Positions 34,521-42,576 of a DNA stretch of 64,000 nucleotides are shown piece after piece. Within the stretch, counting starts at the first letter, position 1. The number at the start of each line of letters is the position of its first letter. The stretch comes from Leptolinea sp964420995 (lineage in GTDB: Bacteria > Chloroflexota > Anaerolineae > Anaerolineales > Anaerolineaceae), in the NCBI GenBank assembly GCA_964420995.1, contig CAYQUX010000010.1, positions 78,766-142,765 of the forward strand. Direction: 5' to 3'. Under the pieces are notes generated by a model. The model had not been told where the DNA came from. It saw nothing but the letters and a program-made list of their open reading frames with translations, and made no database searches. Position numbers and translations under genes: made by a program.

Positions 34521-35303
34521 TTATGAATTGGTCCGGGTGCAACCAAGATTTTCTGAAATAATCTGGGAATATTTAAGGCCAGTTTTGGCCAGGGATTCAT
34601 CGCGATCTGGGGTCATTGAGATGACCCACCCCGCGATGCTTATTGCCGCGATCACTTTTCCTTCGTGATCGCGCACAGGCAACGCAACACAGCGGATACC
34701 TTCTTCATTCTCGCTGTTATCAACGGAATATCCCTGCCTGCGGATCATGCGCAGATGTTCGTAAAATGCTTCGGGGTTGGTTATGGTGTTCCGTGTGTAA
34801 TACTTTAATCCCCGTGTATTGACATATTTTTTCCATTCACCTTCAGGAAGAAATGCCAAAAGAGCTTTCCCCAATCCGGTGCAATGGGCTGGCATTCTGT
34901 TACCAATCCGTGAAGCCATTTTTACCGGCGACTTGCCGTCAATTTTGTCCACATAAACAACTTCATAACTATCAAGGTAAGCCATGTGAACCGTTTCCCC
35001 GGTTTCTTCCCGCATTTGTTTTAGAATTGGGTGAGATATTGCGCGGAGATCAAGATTATCAAGGAACTTTGATGCCAACCAGAGAGCTTTTGATCCCAGG
35101 GTATAACAGGATGTATCCGGGTTCTTAACCACATATCCAATGGTCTCCAGCGTTGAAAGATATCGATATGCTGTGCTTTTGTTAATTTTCAAAGAACGAC
35201 TTAAGGCAGATAACTCTACCGGTTCCGGGTTATTGGCTAAAAATTCTAAAATGATGAAAGCTTTTTCGACGGAGTTGTTTAAGGAAGCAGCGGAGTTTTC
35301 CAT
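34521..35303 (-). CDS. IclR-family transcriptional regulator
   Basis: The 260-residue protein has an N-terminal winged helix (SVEKAFIILEFLANNPEPVELSALSRSLKINKSTAYRYLSTL) and the IclR effector domain (MPAHCTGLGKALLAFLPEGEW, later GIRCVALPVRDHEGKVIAAISIAG). AAGGGA lies 7 bases before the ATG. Its own promoter holds the same operator-promoter module as the two divergent operons at 19.9 kb, so it is the best candidate for the regulator of the whole regulon, with autoregulation. Confidence 0.92.
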   Translation of the reverse strand: MENSAASLNNSVEKAFIILEFLANNPEPVELSALSRSLKINKSTAYRYLSTLETIGYVVKNPDTSCYTLGSKALWLASKFLDNLDLRAISHPILKQMREETGETVHMAYLDSYEVVYVDKIDGKSPVKMASRIGNRMPAHCTGLGKALLAFLPEGEWKKYVNTRGLKYYTRNTITNPEAFYEHLRMIRRQGYSVDNSENEEGIRCVALPVRDHEGKVIAAISIAGWVISMTPDRDESLAKTGLKYSQIISENLGCTRTNS

Positions 35304-35416
35304 AATTCATTCCCTTTTATTCAGGAAACTATGTTTCAATATACAAAACGCTGTTTCAATAATCCCTATTCTACAGACTTTATTTCTTTATGTCAATAGT
35401 ATCTTATGTAATTATT

Positions 35417-35457
35417 ATGTTCGTACATTATTATATACTAACGCGAATTAATGTCAA
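35417..35457 (-). promoter_or_regulatory. iclR promoter with palindromic operator (module copy 3)
   Basis: On the minus strand TTGACA (35457-35452), 16 bp, TATAAT (35435-35430), one base, then ATGTACGAACAT (35428-35417). The geometry is identical to the modules at 19878-19918 and 19946-19986. Confidence 0.8.
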
Positions 35458-35566
35458 CCACGAAATTTCATCAAATTGAATGTCTTATGTCACAATTGAA
35501 ATTGTCATGGTTACCCCGCTCTTGTTATTCTCTTTTCTATTTTAAATAGCAATAATTTCTCAAACC

Positions 35567-35594
35567 TTGACAGTCTCAATTCATTCCATATAAT
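35567..35594 (+). promoter_or_regulatory. his operon promoter
   Basis: TTGACA (35567-35572) and TATAAT (35589-35594) are both perfect consensus with a 16-bp spacer. Transcription should start near 35601, one or two bases before the leader-peptide ATG. Confidence 0.82.
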
Positions 35595-35602
35595 TGTTCT
35601 CA

Positions 35603-35656
35603 ATGGTTCCGAAATTGCTTTCCCTGCATCATCATTATTCCTTTTCCCCCAATTGA
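35603..35656 (+). CDS. hisL: his operon leader peptide
   Basis: The 17-codon frame reads MVPKLLSLHHHYSFSPN and ends with TGA at 35654. Three consecutive CAT codons (35627-35635) are the expected regulatory codons of a histidine attenuator. The ATG lies about two bases after the predicted transcription start, so it would be translated from a leaderless mRNA; no ribosome site is possible. It sits between a consensus promoter and an intrinsic terminator just upstream of hisG. Confidence 0.75.
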   Translation: MVPKLLSLHHHYSFSPN

Positions 35657-35658
35657 TC

Positions 35659-35725
35659 GGCGGGCTTTTTTCGTTTACCAACAAAAAGACTTTTCAAACC
35701 CCCGGTCATCCGGGGGATTTTTTTT
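35659..35725 (+). terminator. his attenuator (antiterminator segment and terminator)
   Basis: CCCCCGG (35699-35705) pairs with CCGGGGG (35710-35716), then eight T; it ends 15 bases before hisG. The upstream GGCGGGCTTT (35659-35668) can pair with AAACCCCC (35696-35703) with bulges, sequestering the left arm of the terminator. A ribosome at the leader stop would cover that segment, whereas one stalled on the His codons would not. Confidence 0.75.
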
Positions 35726-35739
35726 AGAAGGGACAGAAC

Positions 35740-36750
35740 ATGTTAAATCGTGAAACAGGAGACCTCAGACTTTCTCTTCCATCCAAGGGAAGATTGGCGG
35801 AAGAAACCCTCGATTTTTTGTCAGATTGTGGATTAACCGTCTACCGCCCCAACATTCGCCAGTACGAAGCAGTTATTCCAGACCTTCCTTCCGTTCGTGT
35901 ACTTTTCCAGCGACCGCCAGACATTGTTGTGAGCGTTCGTGAGGGAACTGTGGACTTTGGCATCACTGGACTGGATGTGGTGGAAGAACGAAAAGGCGAG
36001 CTTAATGAGGTCATGGTCATTCACGATGACCTGCACTTCGGTCAATGCCGATTAAACCTTGCTGTTCCCGAATCGTGGGTGGATGTCAACTCGGTTTCCA
36101 GTCTCAAATTAAGAGCCCAATCATTTAACCGGAAAATTCGTGTGGCTACCAAGTATCCTGAACTAACCGGAAAATTTCTTTCGTCTCATGATATTGCCCA
36201 CACGCTGATCCCGGCCGAAGGTACGCTTGAAACAGCACCATCCATCGGGTATGCCGACATGATCTGTGATATTGTATCTTCCGGACAAACTTTGCGAGAC
36301 AACCGATTGGTTGCTCTGCCGGATGGCTGCCTGCTGACTTCACAGGCAGTGTTGATTGCCAATCGCGATTCATTAAAAAATCGCCCGGAAGCCCTTCAGG
36401 CAGCTCGTTTTATTCTTGAATTTTTTGAAGCCCACCTGCGCGCCAACGAAAACCTGTCAATTTTCGCCAATATGCGGGGGGATTCCGCCGAAGCCATCGC
36501 GCAATCGATATTTACAAATTGCCACATTCCCGGCTTGCAAGGCCCTACCATCTCTCAGGTGATCGTGAGAAACCCGGAAGAAAAATGGTTTGCCGTTAAC
36601 ATCATTGTCCAGCGCAGTCACCTTTATCAGGCGATCACGGAGTTGCGATCCATCGGAGGCAGCGGTGTGGTGGTCACCCCGGTAAAATATATTTTTGACG
36701 AAGAACCGCCCCGATACACGGCACTTCTGCAGGCATTGAAAGAAGGGTGA
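35740..36750 (+). CDS. hisG: ATP phosphoribosyltransferase, long form
   Basis: This is the first step of histidine synthesis, joining ATP and PRPP. The 336-residue length exceeds the usual long form (~290) but the C-terminal regulatory ACT-like domain (GPTISQVIVRNPEEKWFAVNIIV) is clear. The catalytic part has LPSKGRL, DFGITGLD and the PRPP loop region EGTLETAPSIGYADMICDIVSSG. GAAGGGA precedes the ATG by 7 bases. It needs no HisZ and should be feedback-inhibited by histidine as well as attenuated. Confidence 0.95.
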   Translation: MLNRETGDLRLSLPSKGRLAEETLDFLSDCGLTVYRPNIRQYEAVIPDLPSVRVLFQRPPDIVVSVREGTVDFGITGLDVVEERKGELNEVMVIHDDLHFGQCRLNLAVPESWVDVNSVSSLKLRAQSFNRKIRVATKYPELTGKFLSSHDIAHTLIPAEGTLETAPSIGYADMICDIVSSGQTLRDNRLVALPDGCLLTSQAVLIANRDSLKNRPEALQAARFILEFFEAHLRANENLSIFANMRGDSAEAIAQSIFTNCHIPGLQGPTISQVIVRNPEEKWFAVNIIVQRSHLYQAITELRSIGGSGVVVTPVKYIFDEEPPRYTALLQALKEG

Positions 36751-36752
36751 AT

Positions 36753-37850
36753 ATGAATGTGGGTCAACGTATAAAAGAAATGGCGGCCTATACACCCATT
36801 GAACCGGTGGAAATTCTGGCAGCCCGCCTGGGCATTCCTGAGGCCGGTATCATCAAAATGGACGCCAACGAAAATCCATATGGCCCATCTCCAAAGGTGT
36901 ATGAGGCACTGGCAAACACCAAATACTTCAATATCTATCCCGATCCGGAAAGCCGGGATTTGCGGAAAAAATTATCTGAAATATACAGGGTTCCTGAAGA
37001 GATTCTCCTGGCAGGATCGGGTGCCGATGAGCTTATTGATCTTCTCACCAGAGTAGTCCTTGAGCCCAATCAAAAGGTGATTAATTGCGTTCCTACATTC
37101 GGTATTTATAACTTTGATACAACACTGAATTATGGAAAGATCATCAATATTCCGCGCAATCCGGATTTTTCGCTGGATCTGGAAACCATTAAGAATTCAG
37201 TAGAAACACAAAAACCAGCGCTTATTTTTCTCTGTTCGCCCAATAACCCGGACGGGAGACTTGCCTCCTCAGAAGAGATGGATACCCTTCTCTCACTTCC
37301 AACCCTGGTAGTTCTGGATGAAGCCTATGTCGAATTTACACAGAAGGATATGGATCTTGGCCGTCACCAATCAATGATCAGCCAGGTAAAAGACAGGAAG
37401 AATCTTGTGGTTTTACGCACCTTTAGTAAGTGGGCCGGATTGGCTGGATTGCGTGTCGGTTTTGGCGCGTTCCCCGCAGAATTGATTACATCATTGTGGA
37501 AAGCGAAGCAGCCATACAATGTTAGTGTGGCGGCAGGTTGCGCGGCATTGGCATCGTTGGAAGACCGCGAATACCTTGCCGCAAATGTCGCCAAAATTCA
37601 ATCGGAGCGCATCAGGTTGCAGGGAAAATTAAAGAGTTTCTCCACACTCTCAGTGTATCCTTCTTGCACCAATTTCATTCTCTGCAAATCGACAAAAAAA
37701 TCGGCCATTTTAATAAAACAGGAATTGGCAGCCCGGGGGATTTTCATTCGACATTATGATAATGAATTGTTGCGAAATTACATTCGTATTTCTGTCGGGA
37801 AACCCGAAGATACCGACATCTTGATCCGCAATCTGGAGGAAATACTATGA
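36753..37850 (+). CDS. hisC: Histidinol-phosphate aminotransferase
   Basis: The 365-residue PLP enzyme has MDANENPYGPSP, GSGADELIDLL, CSPNNPDG, VLDEAYVEF and the PLP lysine in RTFSKWAGLAGLRVGFG. ATG 36753 lies just after the hisG stop; a GTG at 36747 overlaps hisG and is also in frame. It converts imidazole-acetol phosphate to histidinol phosphate. Its end overlaps hisB by 4 bases (ATGA). Confidence 0.95.
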   Translation: MNVGQRIKEMAAYTPIEPVEILAARLGIPEAGIIKMDANENPYGPSPKVYEALANTKYFNIYPDPESRDLRKKLSEIYRVPEEILLAGSGADELIDLLTRVVLEPNQKVINCVPTFGIYNFDTTLNYGKIINIPRNPDFSLDLETIKNSVETQKPALIFLCSPNNPDGRLASSEEMDTLLSLPTLVVLDEAYVEFTQKDMDLGRHQSMISQVKDRKNLVVLRTFSKWAGLAGLRVGFGAFPAELITSLWKAKQPYNVSVAAGCAALASLEDREYLAANVAKIQSERIRLQGKLKSFSTLSVYPSCTNFILCKSTKKSAILIKQELAARGIFIRHYDNELLRNYIRISVGKPEDTDILIRNLEEIL

Positions 37851-38485
37851 GCGATAGCAACGATAAACAAACCGTTTCTCGAAAAGCACAAGTAATCCGG
37901 AAGACATCAGAAACAGATGTATCAGTTCTGGTTGACCTGGATGGATCAGGTCTCAGTGAAATTCACACAGGCATAGGTTTTTTCGATCATATGCTCACAC
38001 AGATTGCCTGCCACGGATTATTCGACCTCACCGTAAAAGCTAGCGGCGATCTGGATGTGGACTGCCACCACACCATTGAGGATGTTGGTCTGGCACTGGG
38101 AGAAGCTTTTTCGAGGGCTTTGGGTGATCGTAAAGGGCTTGTTCGCATGGCGGATGCATCTGTCCCCATGGATGAGAGTCTGGCGATCACTTGTGTCGAT
38201 TTTTCCGGACGTCCTTATTGCGAATTTAAAGAAAACTGGAGGGGAGATTCAGTTGGAATTATTCCCGTTAGTCTCATCGAACACTTCTGGTCCTCCTTTG
38301 CTGTTACCGCAGGCTGCAATCTGCATATCCGTGTCCTGGAAGGAAAGGATAACCATCACATGGCTGAAGCCATATTCAAGTCTGCCGCGCGGGCTTTCAT
38401 GGCAGCCACCCGGCTTGACCCGCGCCGAGCGAATGTGGTTCCATCCACCAAAGGCTTCCTTGCCGACCGGAATAAAATTCAATGA
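37847..38485 (+). CDS. hisB: Imidazoleglycerol-phosphate dehydratase
   Basis: The 212-residue monofunctional enzyme has the two metal-binding motifs: FFDHMLTQIACHGLFDL with DCHHTIEDVGLALGEA, and EGKDNHHMAEAIFKSAARA. There is no fused histidinol-phosphatase domain, so that activity must come from elsewhere. It overlaps both hisC and hisH by ATGA junctions, indicating coupled translation. Confidence 0.95.
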   Translation: MSDSNDKQTVSRKAQVIRKTSETDVSVLVDLDGSGLSEIHTGIGFFDHMLTQIACHGLFDLTVKASGDLDVDCHHTIEDVGLALGEAFSRALGDRKGLVRMADASVPMDESLAITCVDFSGRPYCEFKENWRGDSVGIIPVSLIEHFWSSFAVTAGCNLHIRVLEGKDNHHMAEAIFKSAARAFMAATRLDPRRANVVPSTKGFLADRNKIQ

Positions 38486-39099
38486 GTACCCCGTCCATTC
38501 AGTTGATCGATGCGGGTACGGGAAATCTTCAGTCAGTCTACAATGCACTGCTCCACCTCGGAGCGGATATCAAAGTGGTGTCTGACGCCGCTTTGTTCCG
38601 TGGAGATATAAAAACCATTCTTCCGGGTGTTGGCGCATTCCGGCAATTCATGAATGGGCTAATCCACCGCGACCTTCTGGAGCCGATCTTACAAATTTCC
38701 GCATCCAACATACCCCTGTTGGGGATCTGCGTCGGGATGCAGGCGTTATTTGATTCAAGTGAGGAAATGGGTGATACGCCCGGCCTGTGCATCATTCCCG
38801 GACGGGTAAAACGATTTCCGGACCAAAAAGATTGGAAAGTACCGCAAACTGGTTGGAATGAGATTGTTCTGGCGCATATATCACCCTTATTCAAAGGAAT
38901 TGATTCTGGTGCTTATTTCTACTTCAATCATTCCTATTATGGGCAACCCGGCCGGGAAGAAAATTGTCTTGCCAGGACGCAATATATTTTTCCTTTCGCG
39001 TCAGCTGTCTCCCAGGGAGTTACATATGGAGTGCAGTTTCATCCAGAGAAAAGCCAGAAATTAGGGTTGCGCCTGTTGAAGAATTTTCTCGAATTGTGA
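38482..39099 (+). CDS. hisH: Imidazole glycerol phosphate synthase, glutaminase subunit
   Basis: The 205-residue class I amidotransferase has the nucleophile Cys in LLGICVGMQALFD and His/Glu in GVQFHPEKSQ, with the oxyanion region PGVGAFRQF. It supplies ammonia to HisF. It overlaps hisB by 4 bases and precedes hisA by 33 bases. Confidence 0.95.
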   Translation: MSTPSIQLIDAGTGNLQSVYNALLHLGADIKVVSDAALFRGDIKTILPGVGAFRQFMNGLIHRDLLEPILQISASNIPLLGICVGMQALFDSSEEMGDTPGLCIIPGRVKRFPDQKDWKVPQTGWNEIVLAHISPLFKGIDSGAYFYFNHSYYGQPGREENCLARTQYIFPFASAVSQGVTYGVQFHPEKSQKLGLRLLKNFLEL

Positions 39100-39132
39100 A
39101 CTATCCAAAACCATGCCAACACGGAAAAGAGA

Positions 39133-39888
39133 ATGATTATGACTACCTTCACTATTTTTCCCGCCATTGACTTGCGTCGTGGACAGGTTGTACGCCTCAG
39201 TCAGGGTGATCCAGACAGGCAGAAAATCTACAGTACGGATCCAGTTTCGATTGCCCGGTCCATGCTTGAACAGGGAGCAGGCTGGTTGCATGTGGTCAAC
39301 CTGGATGGCGCTTTTGGTGATCCGTCTGATTTGAATATGGCGGCACTGGCGGCTATTTCCCGTACGGCGCAATCCCATGGGGCGCGTGTTGAATTTGGCG
39401 GAGGACTGCATACCCTCGATCAGGTTAGGTCTGTTCTTTCCTCTGGAATTGATAGAGCCATTCTGGGCAGCATGGCCACGCGTGAGCCAGAAAATATAGA
39501 AGTATTGTTAAGAGAATTCCCGTCCGATCGGATAGCCGTCAGTCTGGATAGTAAGAATCAGAAAGTTATGGTATCCGGCTGGAAAGAGGCATCTGGAATG
39601 GGTGTGTTTGACCTTGCCGCAAATTTGAAAACTCTAGGACTGAAATGGCTGGTCTATACAGACATTGAACGAGACGGTATGCAAACCGGAAGTGACTTCA
39701 CAACCACGGCAGCATTGGTCCAAAGAACAGGGTTAAAAGTCATTGCCTCGGGCGGAGTATCCACCTATCAGGAAGTAGAACGTCTAAAAAACAGCGGGGT
39801 AGCCGGAGCCATACTTGGTCGCGCGTTGTATGAAGGATCCGTTGACCTGGCCGGTTTGTTAAAATTGGAATGCAAGGAAAACCAGTAA
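39133..39888 (+). CDS. hisA: ProFAR isomerase
   Basis: The 251-residue TIM barrel has PAIDLRRGQVVRL with the catalytic Asp, FGGGLHT and YTDIERDGMQTG with the second Asp, then IASGGVST. It isomerises ProFAR to PRFAR. ATG 39133 and ATG 39139 are both possible starts. The absence of trpF-like features suggests a dedicated HisA. hisF starts at the next base after its stop. Confidence 0.94.
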   Translation: MIMTTFTIFPAIDLRRGQVVRLSQGDPDRQKIYSTDPVSIARSMLEQGAGWLHVVNLDGAFGDPSDLNMAALAAISRTAQSHGARVEFGGGLHTLDQVRSVLSSGIDRAILGSMATREPENIEVLLREFPSDRIAVSLDSKNQKVMVSGWKEASGMGVFDLAANLKTLGLKWLVYTDIERDGMQTGSDFTTTAALVQRTGLKVIASGGVSTYQEVERLKNSGVAGAILGRALYEGSVDLAGLLKLECKENQ

Positions 39889-40662
39889 ATGTTGACCAAA
39901 CGGATCATCCCCTGCCTTGATATAAAAGATGGGCGCGTTGTTAAAGGAGTGCAATTTCTTAATCTACGTGACGCCGGCGATCCGGTTGAACAGGCGAAGA
40001 TATATGATGAGTCCGGCGCGGATGAATTGGTCTTTCTGGACATCTCAGCCAGCGCCGCCGGCAAAGCCACCTGTATTGAGGTAGTGAAACAGGTCGCCCG
40101 CGCTGTGTTCTTACCATTTACAGTTGGAGGCGGCATTCGCAGTGTTGAGGATATGCGCAATCTCTTGCTGGCTGGCGCCGATAAAATCAGCATTAACACC
40201 TCGGCAGTTCAAAATCCAGATTTGATCACCGAAGGCGCGAAAGCATTCGGCAGCCAGTGCATTGTCCTGGCCATTGACGCCAGGCGAAAAAATGCTTTCG
40301 GGGATCAAGGTTACAGTGTTACTATCCACGGGGGTCGTACTTTAACCGAACTGGATGCCATCAAGTGGGCAAAGAAAGGCGTGGAATTAGGCGCCGGTGA
40401 AATTTTGCTTACCAGCATGGATCGCGACGGATCATTGAACGGGTACGACCTCGAATTGACCCGCTTAGTTGCCGAAGCGGTATCGGTACCGGTGATTGCT
40501 TCCGGCGGCGCGGGAAACAAACAGCACTTCGCGGATGTCTTGACCAGTGGCAAAGCGGAAGCCGCCCTCGCGGCATCATTATTTCATGATGGTATTCTCC
40601 CCATTCCTGAATTGAAGAAATACCTTCGGGACCAATCCATTCCAATTCGCTGTTTGTCATAG
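39889..40662 (+). CDS. hisF: Imidazole glycerol phosphate synthase, cyclase subunit
   Basis: The 257-residue TIM barrel has the catalytic Asp residues in IPCLDIKDGRVVKG and LTSMDRDGSLNGYD, and the ring residues in PFTVGGGIRS and IASGGAGN. It closes the imidazole ring and releases AICAR using ammonia from HisH. It lies between hisA (no gap) and hisI (25-base gap). Confidence 0.96.
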   Translation: MLTKRIIPCLDIKDGRVVKGVQFLNLRDAGDPVEQAKIYDESGADELVFLDISASAAGKATCIEVVKQVARAVFLPFTVGGGIRSVEDMRNLLLAGADKISINTSAVQNPDLITEGAKAFGSQCIVLAIDARRKNAFGDQGYSVTIHGGRTLTELDAIKWAKKGVELGAGEILLTSMDRDGSLNGYDLELTRLVAEAVSVPVIASGGAGNKQHFADVLTSGKAEAALAASLFHDGILPIPELKKYLRDQSIPIRCLS

Positions 40663-40687
40663 TCAGAAGTTCTGGTAAGATGATTTT

Positions 40688-40999
40688 ATGGAAAACTTAA
40701 AATTTGATTCCAATGGACTAATTCCCGTTGTAGTTCAAGACGACCTGACAAATAGAGTCTTGATGGTTGCCTGGATGAATATGGAAGCATACAACCTGAC
40801 CCGCAAGACCAAATTGGTGCATTTTTGGTCCAGATCTCGCAAAGTGATCTGGCTCAAAGGGGAAACATCGGGGAATACGCTTTCTTTGAAATCGATGTGG
40901 TTGGATTGTGATGGTGACACTCTTCTGGTCAGGGTGGAACCGGCCGGTCCAGCCTGCCATACCGGGGAAATTTCCTGCTTTTTTCGAGAGATACATTAA
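40688..40999 (+). CDS. hisI: Phosphoribosyl-AMP cyclohydrolase
   Basis: The 103-residue enzyme has VLMVAWMNMEAYNLT, FWSRSRKVIWLKGETSGNTL, the zinc/magnesium-binding DCDGDTLLVRVEP and CHTGEISCF. It is separate from HisE rather than fused. It opens the purine ring of phosphoribosyl-AMP. hisE follows after 19 bases. Confidence 0.94.
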   Translation: MENLKFDSNGLIPVVVQDDLTNRVLMVAWMNMEAYNLTRKTKLVHFWSRSRKVIWLKGETSGNTLSLKSMWLDCDGDTLLVRVEPAGPACHTGEISCFFREIH

Positions 41000-41018
41000 A
41001 ATATACTGATCGGACACC

Positions 41019-41294
41019 ATGAACCTATCAAATCTTTATCAAATTATTCAAGACCGCAAAGAGAATCCTTCACCGGCTTCGTATACGACCAGATTGTTCA
41101 CTACCGGGCAGGATGAAATCTGCAAAAAAGTTGGTGAAGAAGCCATCGAAGTTATAATCGCGGCTAAAGGACAGGGGAAACAACGCCTTATTGAAGAAGT
41201 GTCTGACTTGACCTATCATGTTCTGGTGTTACTCGCCCAAAACGAGATTTCTCTACATGACATTGAAGAGGAACTGGAAAAACGTCATAAATGA
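41019..41294 (+). CDS. hisE: Phosphoribosyl-ATP pyrophosphatase
   Basis: The 91-residue all-alpha protein belongs to the MazG-like fold: YTTRLFTTGQDEICKKVGEEAIEVIIAA and EEVSDLTYHVLVLLAQ hold the acidic Mg-binding residues. It hydrolyses phosphoribosyl-ATP. Its stop overlaps the start of the next gene, a HAD hydrolase, by 4 bases. Confidence 0.94.
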   Translation: MNLSNLYQIIQDRKENPSPASYTTRLFTTGQDEICKKVGEEAIEVIIAAKGQGKQRLIEEVSDLTYHVLVLLAQNEISLHDIEEELEKRHK

Positions 41295-42478
41295 AGAAAA
41301 CGATCCTGCTTTTTGATATGGACGGAGTTCTGGTTGAACCCAGGCGCTACCGGGCATCCTTGAAGAGCACCATCGATTATTTTGGAAGAATCATGGGGTG
41401 GGATTTTCTGTATCCTGGTGAAGAAACCATCGCGTTCTTTGAGTCCAAAGGCATCATCAGCGAATGGGATATTGCGTCAATCTACATGGCTTTTGTGTCG
41501 GAAATGGTTCTGGAAACCAATACCTGGTTGCCTATACCGGATGATTTCTTAACTTTTTGTGAAGTCGTTAAAAATGCGAAAATTTCTCGTCCGGAATTTA
41601 ATGCCATTTCTTTAATTGCACAGTTACCGGTGATTAAAAAGGCAGGATTTGCCTATAGTGATATGGTTCTTTACCTGATCGAATCCGGCCCGGCTCGATC
41701 ATTATTTCGCAGACTTGCCGAAACATCTCTGCTGGAAAATATCCTCCAGCATACGCGCAGCCTTCATGAGAATGTCATTACGCGTGTTTTCCAGGAAGTC
41801 TTTCTGGGACAGACCACATTTGAAAATACATTCCATTTGCCAGCCATTAATTTTGACCAGTCAACTCAGCGGATTGTTGACCGGCCTTTGATTTCGCGTG
41901 AATGGAATGAGAAACTGAAGAAGCTCTGCCAGAGTGGTATGGCCGATATGGCCATAATAACCGCCCGTCCTTCCTTTGAAGACTATCCGGCTGGTGAAGG
42001 GCGTCTCGAATTCTCACCGGAAGCGGATATTGTTGTGGATCAACTTGGCTGGCATCAATTTCCCGTGATTGGCCTGGGGCAGCTTCAATACGCTGCCGAC
42101 CAACTTGGTTGTGGATATACCGAACTGATCAAACCCTCACCGGTTCACGCGTTGGCTGCCATTGGTATGATCATGACCCGCAGTCTTCTTCCCTCCATTG
42201 AAGCCGCGTGGGATGTGATGAATGACAAGCCGACTACGTTTTATGAATCATTTCCGGAATTGCATGTGCATATCTTTGAAGATTCACCCGTAGGAATCCG
42301 GGGGACAGAAAAAGCGATAGACCTTCTGGATTTCCTCGGAATCCCAGTTCAATTAAAAAAATGGGGAATTGCCGGAGATGGAAACAAAATTCATGAACTC
42401 GAAAAACAGGGTGCTGCTGTCGTTCCGTCGGTTAATGATGCCCTGAATCAACTCGAATTTTTGCAAGGAACTCCCTGA
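41291..42478 (+). CDS. HAD-superfamily hydrolase coupled to the his operon
   Basis: The 395-residue protein has complete HAD motifs: DMDGVLVEP (nucleophile and acid Asp), IITARPS (motif II), the lysine in LIKPSP (motif III) and HIFEDSPVGIRG (motif IV). A large insertion of about 180 residues after motif I makes a big cap. It is translationally coupled to hisE by ATGA. The cluster lacks a recognised histidinol-phosphatase, so this protein is a candidate for that step, though its large cap is unlike known HAD HisB-N or HisN types. Confidence 0.7.
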   Translation: MKKTILLFDMDGVLVEPRRYRASLKSTIDYFGRIMGWDFLYPGEETIAFFESKGIISEWDIASIYMAFVSEMVLETNTWLPIPDDFLTFCEVVKNAKISRPEFNAISLIAQLPVIKKAGFAYSDMVLYLIESGPARSLFRRLAETSLLENILQHTRSLHENVITRVFQEVFLGQTTFENTFHLPAINFDQSTQRIVDRPLISREWNEKLKKLCQSGMADMAIITARPSFEDYPAGEGRLEFSPEADIVVDQLGWHQFPVIGLGQLQYAADQLGCGYTELIKPSPVHALAAIGMIMTRSLLPSIEAAWDVMNDKPTTFYESFPELHVHIFEDSPVGIRGTEKAIDLLDFLGIPVQLKKWGIAGDGNKIHELEKQGAAVVPSVNDALNQLEFLQGTP

Positions 42479-42576
42479 TAATTCTCCTTACGTTGGAATG
42501 CCCGTTAATCCGGATGATTAAGCCCAAAACCATCCATTGGTAAATTGGGATGAATCATTATTGAAGGAATAATTAA

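Noticed and set aside
35304..35739. T-box or other riboswitch upstream of hisG
   Set aside because: No T-box antiterminator sequence or specifier-loop arrangement was found; the His-codon leader peptide explains the region better.
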